A stretch of 64,000 nt of DNA from Cycas panzhihuaensis (lineage: Eukaryota; Cycadophyta), in contig CM041465.1 of the NCBI GenBank assembly GCA_023213395.1, positions 150,853,741-150,917,740 on the forward strand. The letters are read 5' to 3'. The notes under the pieces are model-generated. The model had not been told where the DNA came from. It saw only the letters and a list, made by a program, of their open reading frames with translations, and did not search any database. This document shows, piece by piece, positions 46,201 to 56,785 of this stretch. The translations under genes were made by a program, and so were the position numbers. Each line of letters begins with the position of its first letter. Positions within the stretch are counted from its first letter, which is position 1.

Positions 46201-47239
46201 TCTACAAAAAATGCCTAAGGAAGCCAAGCCTACCTAGAAATGACTTAATCTGTCATTGGGTTCTAGGAGGCAGTATGTCAAGGATTGCTTTGACTTTATT
46301 TGGATCGATTTGGATTCCTTACTTTGACACAAGGAAACCCAAGAGTTTGCCAGAGGTTGCAGCAAACACGCATTTAAGCGGGTTGAGACTAATATGATAC
46401 TTATGGCATCGCGTGAAGATGGCCCACAAGTCGAAGGGATGATGGGCTCTAGTATGTGAGAGACCCATTATGTCATCCATGAAGACCTCCAACTTGTTAT
46501 TGATGAGGTCATGGAAAATAAAATACATAGCCCTCTAGTATGTGGCTCATACATTTATAAGACCGAAGGGCATTGCCTTATAGGCATAGGTACCCCATGG
46601 GGTGGTGAAGGCCATCTTGTAATGGTCTTCAAGAGATATCTAGATCTGGTTGTAACCAGAGAATCCATCCATTAAGGACATAACTTCAAATCTAGTGGTT
46701 CGATCAATAATTTGATCGATGAAGGGGAGTGGGAAGTTATCTTTAGGATATGCATTGTTAATGTCATGAAAATCAATACATATCTGGATAGTCCCATTCT
46801 TCTTGGCAATGGGAATGATATTTGATACCCATTTAGGGTAATCGATGGAAGTGATAAGTCCTGCATCTAAGAGTTTTTCAGTCTCCATCTTTATGGCCGC
46901 TGAAAGTTTAGGATGGAGGGGACACTGCTTCTGGCATAGAGGACAGGCACCAGGAATAGTTGTGAGGTTGTGGGTGATGATGGAGGGGTCAATCCCCTTC
47001 ATGTCAAAATAGTCCCACGTGAAAACATCCCAGAATTCCTGGAATAAAAGGGAGTATTCCCTTACTTCATTAAGGGTACATTCTGCTCCTACCTTAATGA
47101 CCTTGCCTAAGGTGAGGACTATGTCCTGAGTTGCCCCCATGCACATGGCGTTCCCCTCCTCTAAATGGAGAGGGGTAAGGTCGATAGGAGGAGATGAAAC
47201 AGAGGATGGGATTGGGTTGGCTAATATAGACCCAATCAC
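46201..47239 (-). pseudogene. Reverse transcriptase of element D
   Basis: RT of Tat type. N-terminal part: F-W-D-V-F-T-W-D-Y-F-D-M-K-G-I-D and the K-M-E-T-E-K-L-L-D-A-G-L-I block. Then W-V-S-N-I-I-P-I-A-K-K-N-G, L-M-D-G-F-S-G-Y-N-Q-I (about 46640-46680) and the catalytic F-M-D-D-I (DD at 46472-46477). F-M-D-D is typical of Tat elements. A stop follows Y-N-Q-I near 46640 and others occur downstream (about 46320, 46250). All motifs needed for polymerisation are recognisable. Confidence 0.8.
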
Positions 47240-47960
47240 TCAGACCTTCTGGTGGCTAAGCTTATGGTGACCAGAAGATAAACTGGGTGTGGAGCCCACT
47301 AAGTGCTCCAGTAAGGCCTCATCATCTTTGAAGTAATCCACCTCACGGATGACTTGACTTCAAATGGACGAGGTACGAGATGAAATGGGAGCAATAGTAC
47401 CGAGATGGCCTGTAAGCTGCCCAATATCCCTAAGGGACTCTAAGGGAGAGTCAAGGAGAGACCCCTTGTAAGAGGCAGGAGGGAAACTCTTGATACCATT
47501 GCTTGTGAGAGGTGATAGAAGGGAAGAGCTAGGAGTCCGACGATTAACACATGCAATGACATGTGACACGAGAGAGTGATTGGGCTCTTCAACAAAAGTG
47601 ATCCTAAGTTGAGACCTATAATGAGAAGAATGCCCCCCACTAGTGCGAAGGAAGGAAACCGGGTGAGGGAGGTCCTCATCCTCACTATGGGACCCATCAT
47701 TGCTAAACATAGTAAGGTACCTATAGCTTCCTATGCTGATTGGGGCAAAATAGGTTAGGCTTGAAGAAGAAGATATGGGATCTTCTTCATGGCTAGAAGG
47801 ATCGGGAATACTAATGGAGCAAGCCAAGGTGTAAGTAGAAGGGCCTTTACTTCCCTTTGCATGGCCATAGCTTGCTTGAATAGGTGGTCTAGTTTGTTTT
47901 GCGAGCGATCATTCGTGAGAGACAACTCTCATTTGTCTATTATGGACAAACTTAAGTTGC
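47240..47960 (-). other. Linker between protease and RT in D
   Basis: A hydrophilic, Ser/Pro-rich region, open from 47360 to 47827, with S-Y-R-Y-L and D-L-P-H-P-V-S-F-L-R, conserved in E (59256-59718). No enzyme motif is visible. It is a normal but poorly conserved part of the Tat polyprotein. Confidence 0.55.
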
Positions 47961-48456
47961 CTCTAATAGGTGGAACACACAACTCCTATTTGGTCAAGCC
48001 ATGGTCAACCCAGGAGGAGGTTGTAATCAACATCCATGTCAAGGACAACGATATCAATGAGGACGGTCTTATCCTTGAGGGTTAGAGGTATCGAGACGGA
48101 CCCAAAGGGAGTCTTCTCGCTACCGTCGTATCCTTGGCATCGCCATGGAATGGGTTCTAAGGTAGAAATGCCAAGCTCTTGCATGATGCGCAAGGGCATA
48201 GCATTCACGAAAGAACCGTTGTCCACAATGGTCTTTCACAAGGTACAATCAGGTGTAAAGGGAAGTTCCATTGGCATTCCTTTCCACTAGCTGGAAGAAG
48301 ATCTTTAGGATCAAAGGAGATGACGAGTTCACGACTTTGGGTGGTGCCCAAAGTGTGAATAGGTGCATCATTTAATCCTAAAGCTTCTAGAAGGAGCATT
48401 CGTTGCTCGAGACAGCTTTTTAAGATGTCCATGATAGACATCCTGGTGGCCATGGT
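47961..48456 (-). pseudogene. Aspartic protease of element D
   Basis: The active site reads D-N-G-S-F-V-N-A-M-P with the aspartate codon at 48221-48223. It is followed by Q-G-Y-D-G-S-E-K-T-P-F-G and Y-N-L-L-L-G. A frameshift near 48205-48230 separates the N-terminal part (48230-48453) from the rest. The catalytic D-N-G is kept, as in C and unlike E. Confidence 0.7.
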
Positions 48457-49723
48457 GTGGAGCTCTTCAACTATGGAAAACGGCTTACCCCTCCCTGTGG
48501 GTTAGGTAAGGGCTCTCCTAAAGTCAAAGCGATTAGGGTAGACAGGAATGTTCTTGGGAAGCGAAGGTACCTCCGGAGGAACGGCTTCTTGAGGAGGGTC
48601 AAGGTGCGATGTAGATGTAAAGGTACTAGCCACCTCTTTCGCTACTTGAGACCGAGTTAAGGCATAAAGGGGAGTGGTCTCAAGCATCTGAATTACCCTC
48701 TTTCCCTTGTTACGAGATCACGAAGGCAAAGGAACGCAATGGTCAGGGGAACATGAAGAGGATGATAACTCTCATGTACCCTTCCTTCTACCGTGCAAAG
48801 GGCGAGAATCGGGGGATCTACCCCAGTTCTGGTTGTTTCTTTGCTGAGTATTGTGATCACACTCCCTGTGTTTGGGGAATGAATCCTTATGGATGAGTTG
48901 ATCGAGATTGAGCCTCAAGGCCTATTTGGGAGATGAATCATGTTATGGGGCATCACGAGGGTGTTACACCCGATGACATGAGTCATCATGGAAACACTCC
49001 CTGTGGATGGAGCACCACTTCTTCTCAAGTGGAGGATCAGCTTTCCTTACTTGAGAAGGTTGGGTACTACCTCCTTTGGGGGGAGCAGCTTGAGAAGCCT
49101 ATTAAATTTGTTTGTTGGAGGTTGGTGATGAAGGGGCTTGGAGTTTAAGCTCCTTCATCATACGCTCAAATGAGCGTATGGCAAAAGTAAGGGGGTCTAA
49201 AGTCCTCTCAATCAGGTGAGAAGTAGACCTGGTGGGTTCAAAGGTTTAGTTTCATTGGTTGAGGGAGGTGCCTCACGACAGTGTGAGGGCTTGAGAGGCC
49301 TCTTGAGTCCAGCTTGGATCTCAATAGCCTCTAACACTAAGCACTTCGCAATCGCAAAGTCGCATGTGGTTGCTCCATTTTAAGGACTTCCACATGTACT
49401 TTGCGGTGAAGTGTGTTAATGAAAAGGTCCATCTTCAGCTCTTCGGGCAGCATGGCCTTAGTAGAGTGAAGAAGGTCATGGAATCGTCTTACAAAGTCAT
49501 GATTCATTTCATCGTGAACTTGTTTGAGTGATAAAAAGGATTTCATTCCGCTCTCAAATGGATGGGCTACATCAAAGTAGTTGATGAATTCGTTCACCAA
49601 TTGCTAGAATGAAAAGATAGAGTGGGTAGGGAGGTGATAAAACTATTTAAGGGTGTCGCCCTGTAAAGATCGTGAGAACAATTTCATTAAGATATGGTCG
49701 TAAGCCCAATAGTCTATACATGC
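48457..49723 (-). pseudogene. C-terminal half of gag of element D
   Basis: Reads from C-I-D-Y-W-A-Y-D-H-I-L-M-K-L-F (about 49685-49720) through F-I-N-Y-F-D-V-A-H-P-F-E-S-G-M-K-S (49500-49590), then the zinc knuckle C-S-I-H-R-E-C-F-H-D-D-S-C near 48980-49020. That knuckle keeps its first cysteine and both histidines, but the last spacing is one residue short. The frame begins abruptly at 49723 because E is inserted there; in C the sequence continues upstream without a break. Stops occur at about 49640 and elsewhere. Confidence 0.8.
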
Positions 49724-52288
49724 TGGACGCGCTGCTACGGGATAACTACCTAACTGATAGGCGTGGGAGGAGTAAGTAATGAAATGATAGAAAGTGGAAC
49801 CTAAAAGGCGGGTAACTACCACGCAGAGTGCCCCGTGCGTCGGAGCGCGAGTTTGGGATCTGCAATGGAGTATGGCTACTATTGGGTGACCCTTCACCAC
49901 CTTGAGCAAGAGGTGAAGGTACGTAGGATGAACCTAAGTTGGCCCGGGAGTAGGACCCTCCCACCCTTGGGTGGCCAGAAGGGAGAGAGAAGGAACCTAA
50001 TAGAGATAGGCTAAGAGCAAACCTATGCAACTTGAAGCACACGAGCGATGGGAAGCAAGGCGCCGTGTTAAGGAGAAGGAAGGAAAGGTAAGGACAAAGA
50101 AAACTCTTACAATCTTTCCTACGGATAATAGGGGGTGCATGCAACAAAGCAATCAAATCACAAACAAATACAAAAGCAATTTCCCCTTTTAATCTTTCAA
50201 TGTTCTAATTACTAAGAAAGGAATAAAAGGAAGAACAAGGGTAGCGAAGAGGAAGGAAGTGTGCACATGGGCCGAAGGCATGCGAGATGACGTAGCCTCC
50301 ACGAGGAGCACCCAACCACTCCGCGCGACGTACCGGATGCGGGATGTAGCGGCGGGCGAAAAAGGGGGTTCCTTACCCTCCCCGGAAAAGTAAATGCAAT
50401 ACCAAAGGAAGGAAAGGAACGCTAACTAGTAAATGAGATAGCATAAAACATGATACATGTAAAGAGCACTTACCGGTAGAGAGGCCAACGGGCAACGTTC
50501 TCCGCGCGTCTCGAGTACCTGCAAGCAACAAGGGTCTCCCTCTTCCCGAAGGAAGAACACTGACATGCAACGCAAAGATCTAACAAGGTATGTCTAGCAA
50601 CATAAGTAAGAGTCTAAATATACATGCGTTAGTGTTAGTCCAATAAGGAAAATACCAAAGGAAAATGATCCAAATGAAAGGAAACAACGAGGAAAGCCTC
50701 AGAGTGGCCTACTTCCCACAAACAGTGCCCCAACCTCCCCCTAGGAGCCACAAGGCAGTGAGGAGAAAGTCAAGAACCAGGGCTGGAAAATGGTTGCAAA
50801 AGGGGGCAAGAGAGGCCCAAAGATATCCACGGGGAACTAGGGTGCTACGGGGAGCAAACCGGGTGACCGGGGAGCAAAAGTGAAGCAAGAACCCACGGTT
50901 GGGGCCTATGGAGGGCACCCAAACCTGAACAAAGGGTCCCAAATCAGCGCTGCAACTTGTGACAGTGCTGGTTTGGGCAACCAAAGGGAGCCTTCAAACC
51001 TTTGTTTGCAAGCCAACAGTAGCACGGGGCGAGAGGGAGGCCTTGGAGGGCTTTGAGCCGCTTAGGGAGCGTTGAAGGTGGTACGGAATCCACCCAGCTC
51101 CTCTCCAAAACCTATGCAACCCCTCAACGCCGCTGCCTTGGACAGCAAACGCAGGTAAGAAGCACAGGGAGAGTGGTACAGTAGTCCTCAAAAAGGAGGA
51201 AAACTAACTCTCAAGAAACAAGTAGGAACAAATAAGCTGAAGAATAAATATCACAAAAAGACAAATACAAAATGAAGAGTTCCTGGGAAGGGGAGGCAAG
51301 GGATTTGCCTCAGCCAAAGGACAGCGAAGAAGGGCTGGAAAAATAGCCCAGATCTGGAGTGGAGCAGGCTAGGGGCCCTGCTACGGGGAGTGACGGGAAA
51401 CACCTGCAAACGGGGAACTCGTAGACTGCCTGGGTAGAAAACCAGCTGGAAACCGCTTCAAAGGAGCCCTCTCCAAGGCATTTGAGGGGCTGAGAGAATG
51501 TCCCAGCCAAGCCAAAGGAGAGTCAACAGATGAAGAGGTCTAGGTCCAACTTGCAAAGAAGCAGAGAAGGGCGTAGCAGAGAGTGTTTTTCTTGAGAGCA
51601 ACTCCAAAAGGGAGCCAAAAAGATCTTTGAAAATGAGCCAAAAGGGCTTAAGTACTCAAGCAAAACCCTAAAGCGTGCGATTAGGGCGCAATGAAGAGAA
51701 ATAAAGCGAAATATCGCGTGGCGCTTCGCAATAAATGCGAAATTGCCACGGCAGATTTTAAAAATAATGAGATACTGCACCACCCAATATTCGCAGATTC
51801 ACGGATATTCCGGCCGATCGAAAAATCCGCCAGACGCCTAGGGCTGAAAATGGAGCCCACCAACCAGTCCAGGTTGGGGGCAGACGACCGAAAAGGCTGA
51901 CATAAAGCCAAAACGCCCATCCGGGAGCAAACAAGCCAACAAAACGGGTCCAAAGGAGTAAAAATAGGGCTCGAGTGGGGTGGCAAGTTGGCTAAACGAT
52001 GATGAGTCATCACACGGGCGGAGGTGGCGCAAACCTAGTGGATCCTAGAGCGAGGGGGACAGATGCGGGAAGCAATACGGTCACCAGGGTGCCACACTCG
52101 CTGGGAGTGTGCCCCTGCTATAGTCGTCATAGGCTAAAATAGGTGTGGACGACTACAAGGTCGCCCACAAAGTCATACACATGCAGATACGCAAGCAAAC
52201 ATCCAATAGAAGAAAGCGATGATAATGCAAGAGACATACCGCACTTACCGAGTCGGTGATTCCGTATCCATTCCCGGAGCTGGAAACA
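49724..52288 (-). repeat. 3' LTR of element E
   Basis: Read on the minus strand it starts TGTTTCCAGCTCC at 52288 and ends GCGTCCA at 49724, 2565 bp. The inner end of the 5' LTR (62955 onward) matches it closely. It carries a hairpin at 51717-51750. Where C has TATAAAA this LTR reads AGTACTTAAGC, so a canonical TATA box is not evident. Confidence 0.9.
51717..51750. repeat. Hairpin in the LTR of E
   Basis: CGTGGC...TTCGCA pairs with TGCGAA...GCCACG around the loop ATAAA. It corresponds in position and outer pairs to hairpin 2 of the LTR of C, while its inner pairs differ. Confidence 0.65.
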
Positions 52289-52685
52289 CCGCCTTAGCGG
52301 CAGAGCCTCGCCGCCGGAAGCTCTGCAATGGCGAATCGCAACACAACCGCCAAGAGCACGTGTATATAGATATATCAATCAAGATCATAACAGTAGGCAA
52401 GGGTTCCAGCGAGTGTCGTGGCGGGACGCGTGGATACGAAAACGGCGGTGGAGACAACATAGGTGCTGCCTATGGGCCACCTGGAAACTGACTGGGAGAA
52501 TGAGACAGGTGAGGGGGCTGCCCCCACCACAAAGGATGCAAAAGAACATGCATAACTAAATAAAGAACAAATAGTGGATACCATAGTTTTACCTCATTAG
52601 TGATCCGGTTTCGGAGGTGCGAACGGATCGCGAAACAGAGTGACAAACGACCTGGGGCTTGGGCGACGGGAAGGCCAGGCAAATC
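52289..52685 (-). other. 3' untranslated part and PPT region of E
   Basis: About 400 bases without a gene, GC-rich. The purine tract next to the LTR reads GCTAAGGCGG on the minus strand. It has a pyrimidine interruption compared with C. Confidence 0.6.
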
Positions 52686-53108
52686 TCAGGGACGGTCAGC
52701 AAGAAGGGAGAGGCGGCGCTCAAGGATGAGGCGAACGAGGCTATCTGCCTCAGCGTTGAGGGCCCAAGGGATATGCTGGATATCAACAGAAGAAAAGCGG
52801 GCCAGGAGGGATCTGGCGGCAGAAGCGAGAGTCCTCAAGTGAGGGCATCGCACCTGGTAAACCTGAGTAAGATGGGACACCACAACTTGAGAGTCACAAA
52901 ATAAAACAATGGGTCTGTGATGGAAACGGAGAGCATCGGTAAGGGCTTCAATAACAGCTATATAGTCAGCTTCATTGTTGGTAGCCTCTGGGAGGAAGAT
53001 CCCAGGGCAGAGGAGATCATATCTAGAAGGACTGCGGAGGATCCATGCAGCGGCAGAAGGTCCAGGATTACTGCGGCTTCCGCCGTCGGTAAAGATGTAG
53101 ATAGACAT
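52686..53108 (-). CDS. Additional RNase H (aRNH) of element E, open frame
   Basis: An uninterrupted frame of 140 codons from ATG 53108, the same length as in C. It shows T-D-G-G-S-R-S-N-P-G (catalytic D8), N-N-E-A-D-Y (E46), F-C-D-S-Q-V-V-V (D72) and the late I-P-W-A-L-N-A-E-A-D-S-L block (D122). This matches the RNase H fold of the type found as a second domain in Tat elements. The upstream frame is also open for 16 codons but lacks another ATG. In a copy whose gag, protease and pol are broken, this intact frame is notable. How it would be expressed is unclear, because the antisense gene separates it from integrase by about 3.7 kb. Confidence 0.75.
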   Translation of the reverse strand: MSIYIFTDGGSRSNPGPSAAAWILRSPSRYDLLCPGIFLPEATNNEADYIAVIEALTDALRFHHRPIVLFCDSQVVVSHLTQVYQVRCPHLRTLASAARSLLARFSSVDIQHIPWALNAEADSLVRLILERRLSLLADRP

Positions 53109-54302
53109 CGGCGACACAAAATCCAAGCGATCGATAGGGTGATGAAAGCAACGCACAACAAGTCAGCAGAAAATGGCCGTGAAGGGTAGGAGGACCTAGC
53201 AATGAGGTAACCCAGGGCGAGAACAAACAATCCGATCACCGGCGGAGAGCGGTCGGAGGGGAGAAAAACCCCTTCGAGTGCCAAAAGGTCGCCTTTAGAA
53301 AGCGAAGCATGCCCCCGAGTGGGGGGGCATTCCTTTTGGGGACTCCAAGAGCAAGAAAGGACTGCGGGAATGAGTCAAGGGCGGCGAAATGAGCCAAACG
53401 AGTATAAACTCGGGCAGGCACGGGAGTAGCGCGCAAAACGATGCAGAAGGGCCCTGGCAAAAGTGCGATGATGATGCACCATAAATGCCCTTGCAGGAGG
53501 GCAAAAAGGGCATCAACATAGTGCGATTGACGACAGGGCTAGAAGGCAAAGGTAATCAGGGCAATGAGACGGTCCCAACGACTGACGCGAGACCTAAAAC
53601 AGAGGAAGTGCCCGTTGGGGGCCCTGCCTATATAAGGAAATCGACGGGAAAATGGATTCATTTTCACCAGCTCTCGTATGAAACCAGAGCCATTTCCTTA
53701 CGCAGCGGAGCGCCACCCAACTTTGGAGGCACACAGAGGGAGATCAGACCGTCGGATCGGAGAGCGGGGAGAGCTAGCACAACCGACCAGACGATATGGC
53801 AGTAGCGAGACCAGATCCAGTGAGTGGATATCACTAAACCTGACCGAATCGAAGTTCAAAGTTTGTGGATTTTTGTAGATTTTTAAAGGTTATTTTGCAT
53901 AGTTTAGGTGCCCCTTATGGGCAACGACAGGCTTCCTGGGATCCGAATCAGACCCAGAAAGAGGCGGGGACCTGGGCATTAGGGAGTTCGTCCTGTGGGC
54001 CCCATGGGGTCCACCAGAAGAAATTTTTTGGGTTTTTAAGCGTAAAACCCCTTTAAGGGGTCGCTGTTATCTGCAGAATGATCGTGATGCCACGATCATT
54101 GCCGCGGGCCCCGAATCGCCGGGGGACCCGTGCCAAACTTAGCCATGCTAAGTTTGGCGCAGACGGGCGTGAAGGCGTAAAATAGACATGAGGGCCAAAA
54201 GGGCCCCAAATCTCAGGCAGAGAGAGATTTGAGAGAGAGAGAGGTAATAATAGCTGACATGAGACTGACTTGAAGTGTTTTTGGTGTGAATAATGTCATC
54301 AG
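53109..54302. other. Spacer between aRNH and antisense gene in E, with two hairpins
   Basis: No supported gene. Hairpin a: AATGATCGTG and CACGATCATT, perfect 10-base arms, 4-base loop, 54077-54100. Hairpin b: GCCAAACTTAGC and GCTAAGTTTGGC, perfect 12-base arms, 3-base loop, 54132-54158. They lie about 170-250 bases before ATG 54325, as in C and D. Confidence 0.8.
54077..54158. repeat. Hairpin pair upstream of the antisense gene of E
   Basis: Two perfect stem-loops as described for the spacer. Their sequences differ from those of C and D at many paired positions on both arms, yet pairing is complete, which is the pattern of compensatory change. Confidence 0.8.
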
Positions 54303-54324
54303 AGATAACCGCGAGAATGTGGGT

Positions 54325-56194
54325 ATGGCTATGCTGAGTTACATGGAGATGATGACTTAGGAGGATAGGGACATGCTGGAGAGGTGTGGCCTGTACAAGG
54401 CCCTCAAGACACCTCAAGACACGCTTCGGACCGTAGGTCATTGGTGGATATAGTGTCCCATTGGGACCGGAGGAGGCATGTGTTCCACCTACCACAGGTG
54501 GGGGATGTGATGGTCACGCTGAGGGATATCCGGTGGATACTGGGAGTTTCGGCGACAGGGAGGCCGGTGAGACTCGGGGACGCCAAAGACTGAGGCAGCA
54601 CACAGGGAGGTAGCTTTGTTCTTCACAGGAGCTAGCAGGTGGGATCGGAGGGGGGCACCCCTCCAAACAGTTCTACTATCCGGGATTCCTCGAGCGAGGA
54701 AGATGATCATATCGTGCATTACATTGGGATTTCCCGAAATGTAACTATAGAGAGATACCAGGGGGATGGATGGATGCAGTTCGCCACTGCGAAGCTGGCG
54801 AGAGGATGGACTGGGCAGCCTTGATAGCGGCGAACCTAGTCGCATAGTTGGACGCTATCAGGACGTCCGGCAGAGGAGGGCTATCATATAGCACGCTGTT
54901 GCAGTGTTGGTATTTCGATCACTTCGCGGTAGTGGCACCAGCGGGGGGACCTCACCCTATCACAGATCAGGCCCCGATGGTCCACAGATGGCAGACTCGA
55001 CTGAGGGGAATGGAGGACAGGGCCCACGTCAAGCGATCAGTGGAGGCGATATCACTAGACCTCCTCACCCTCCCAGACTACATAGCTGAGCCTTACAGGA
55101 CGGTGAGGTGGGATAGTGACGATGAGGCGGGCAGCGGTGAGTGTCCGCGGGAGATGACAAAGGTGGCACGGGGATAGTGGAGATAGTGGGGCCGGCCCGT
55201 CACGACCTGCAGGGGAGGCAGGTCCTTCAGGGATAGCAGGACAGGCAGAGGGTCCAACCGGGGCTGTCGGAGGAGAGGCAGGCCCATCGAGAGTGCAGGG
55301 TGAGGTCAGGGGACCCGTGACTAGGGCCCGCAGGCTACGGATCGCGATGGGATCCGCAGGGACGAGAGCTGGGGCCACCTCCACGAGGAGAGGGACCCAG
55401 GAAGAGGAGGTGCCCGAAGACGAGGCACCCGCAGCGGGCGGAGAGCCAGGAGGAGAGGATGCCGCGCGACCAGAAGATCAGGCGGCCACAGCATGTGAGA
55501 GCCAACCTTTTCCAACGTCATTTAGCATCCAGATAGATGTTTGGTTTGATTTAATCATGGTATATATACTGACACACGGCGTGTTGCATTGGCAGGCACA
55601 GCAGAGATCAGGAGACTGATAGAGGTTGTGGCGAGGGAGATATTCCCTCAGGTGTACGCAGAGGGGCAACCGCCCATCCAGGCAGGCGATGAGCCTAGAG
55701 CAGCGGGAGCCCACAGAGAGGCATTCGCCCCGATGGTGAGGGCGAGGGATATATGGGCTGTAGAGTCCCAAGAGCACGCTACATCCCAGGGATGACTGCA
55801 GCAGGAGACAGATGATGCGAGACGCGAGCGAGATGAGGAGAGCAGAACCCAGCTCGCAGTGATCACTGAGCGTCTCAGGGTGACAGAGGAGGCACTGGAG
55901 AGGCGGATCGTATCCGTGCCGATACGATCAACTAGTAGCACATATGGTCTCGAGGTCGAGTCGAGCAGACACGGACCACACTGCAGGCGACCCCGAGATA
56001 ACCCAGGGATGAGGAGAGCGAGGCAGCCAGCAGAGGCCCAGGAGGAGCCTCGGAGGCATGTGGTCCCCAGGAGAGGGATCATAGAGACCGGGAGATGGCA
56101 CCCCAGGAGCAGGGCCACAGTAGTAGGGCATGTATATGCAGATCTGACAGAGGAAAGCACGGGCCTCCAGGGGATCATATATAGGACCATATGA
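54325..56194 (+). pseudogene. PMD-like gene carried antisense in element E
   Basis: Homologue of the genes in C and D. ATG 54325 opens M-A-M-L-S-Y-M-E-M-M, soon followed by a stop where D has serine. H-V-F-H-L-P-Q-V-G-D-V-M-V-T-L-R-D-I (about 54480) is the best match to the plant mobile domain. G-G-L-S-Y-S-T-L-L-Q-C-W-Y-F-D-H-F follows near 54900. An acidic Gly-rich part, an intron-like interval (55495-55595) and a coiled-coil-like, Arg-rich last exon (to 56194) complete it. Frameshifts near 54590 and 54720 make this copy inactive as read, unless further introns exist. Confidence 0.65.
55495..55595 (+). other. Conserved intron-like interval in PMD-like gene of E
   Basis: GTGAGA at the start and TTGGCAG at the end, 101 bases, with TACTGAC near 55568 as a branch-site candidate. 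Same position as in C and D. Confidence 0.6.
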
Positions 56195-56785
56195 TTGTAC
56201 CCCCCCTGCAAGGATGCCGGCTTCCCAGGATGTATGATGATATGATTTTTGATATGTATATATATATGCATGGGGTGATTAGAACCCCATTTGGATATGA
56301 GATACTGTGTATGATGTGTCATATGTGGATGATATGTATATTTATTTTTGTGTATTGTGAATGTTATGTTGCAGATGTTTTATGTTGTGTATATTTTGTT
56401 ATATGATGCACACGTTTCCTCCCATGTACGACCACACGCCTAACAGGGGCACACACACATGCCGTGAGCGGGACGACGTAGGAGCGTGAGGTTAGGGAGC
56501 AGGACGGAGTACATGTCTACAGGAGAGCATAGCGGGATATGCGAAGGAAACGACGGGCAGGAAAGGGGAGCAACGATGCCCCCAAGTGTCCTCCTGATTG
56601 GGGGACGCCCAAGCAAGACAACACAAGGGTTCCCAAGAGAGTATGGGAACGCGGGTTCGCTAAGGAACCGAAAAGAAGAAGAAGGCCCATCTTAAGTTGC
56701 CACTCTACCGTGGTTGGGAAGAATGGGGACAACCTAAGATGGTAGTTTAGGCTCATTTGAGCAAGGCGAAGGAATCGCCGAGGGA
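56195..56785. other. Convergent spacer between PMD-like gene and integrase in E
   Basis: No gene is supported. An ATATAT-rich part (56250-56400) corresponds to that of D. Confidence 0.5.

Larger units (their letters stand above)
39268..49723 (-). mobile_element. Ty3/gypsy (Tat-type) retrotransposon D, interrupted by E
   Basis: A minus-strand element. From right to left it shows the C-terminal half of gag, protease, RT, RNase H, integrase, an antisense PMD-like gene, aRNH, PPT and a truncated 3' LTR. The gag frame stops at 49723 exactly where the LTR end of E begins. The N-terminal gag, PBS and 5' LTR are therefore expected beyond E, outside the window. D has the most complete pol of the three Tat copies. 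Its LTR is closer to that of C than to that of E. Confidence 0.85.

Noticed and set aside
46319-47239. Origin from an integrated plant pararetrovirus
   Set aside because: LTRs, PBS, PPT, target duplications and an integrase downstream of RNase H all fit a gypsy retrotransposon. No movement or coat protein region was seen.
49724-52288. This LTR as the 5' LTR of D instead of the 3' LTR of E
   Set aside because: Its sequence is much closer to the 5' LTR of E at 62955 onward, and gag of D is cut in mid-codon without PBS or leader next to it.
50373-53284. GC-rich open frames in the LTR and spacer of E on both strands
   Set aside because: Composition-driven. The copy in the 5' LTR has the same frames only because the DNA is the same. 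The aRNH frame within this span is the exception and is listed.
54883-55384. Minus-strand open frames opposite the PMD-like gene of E
   Set aside because: They lie opposite a gene conserved in three copies and show no conservation themselves.
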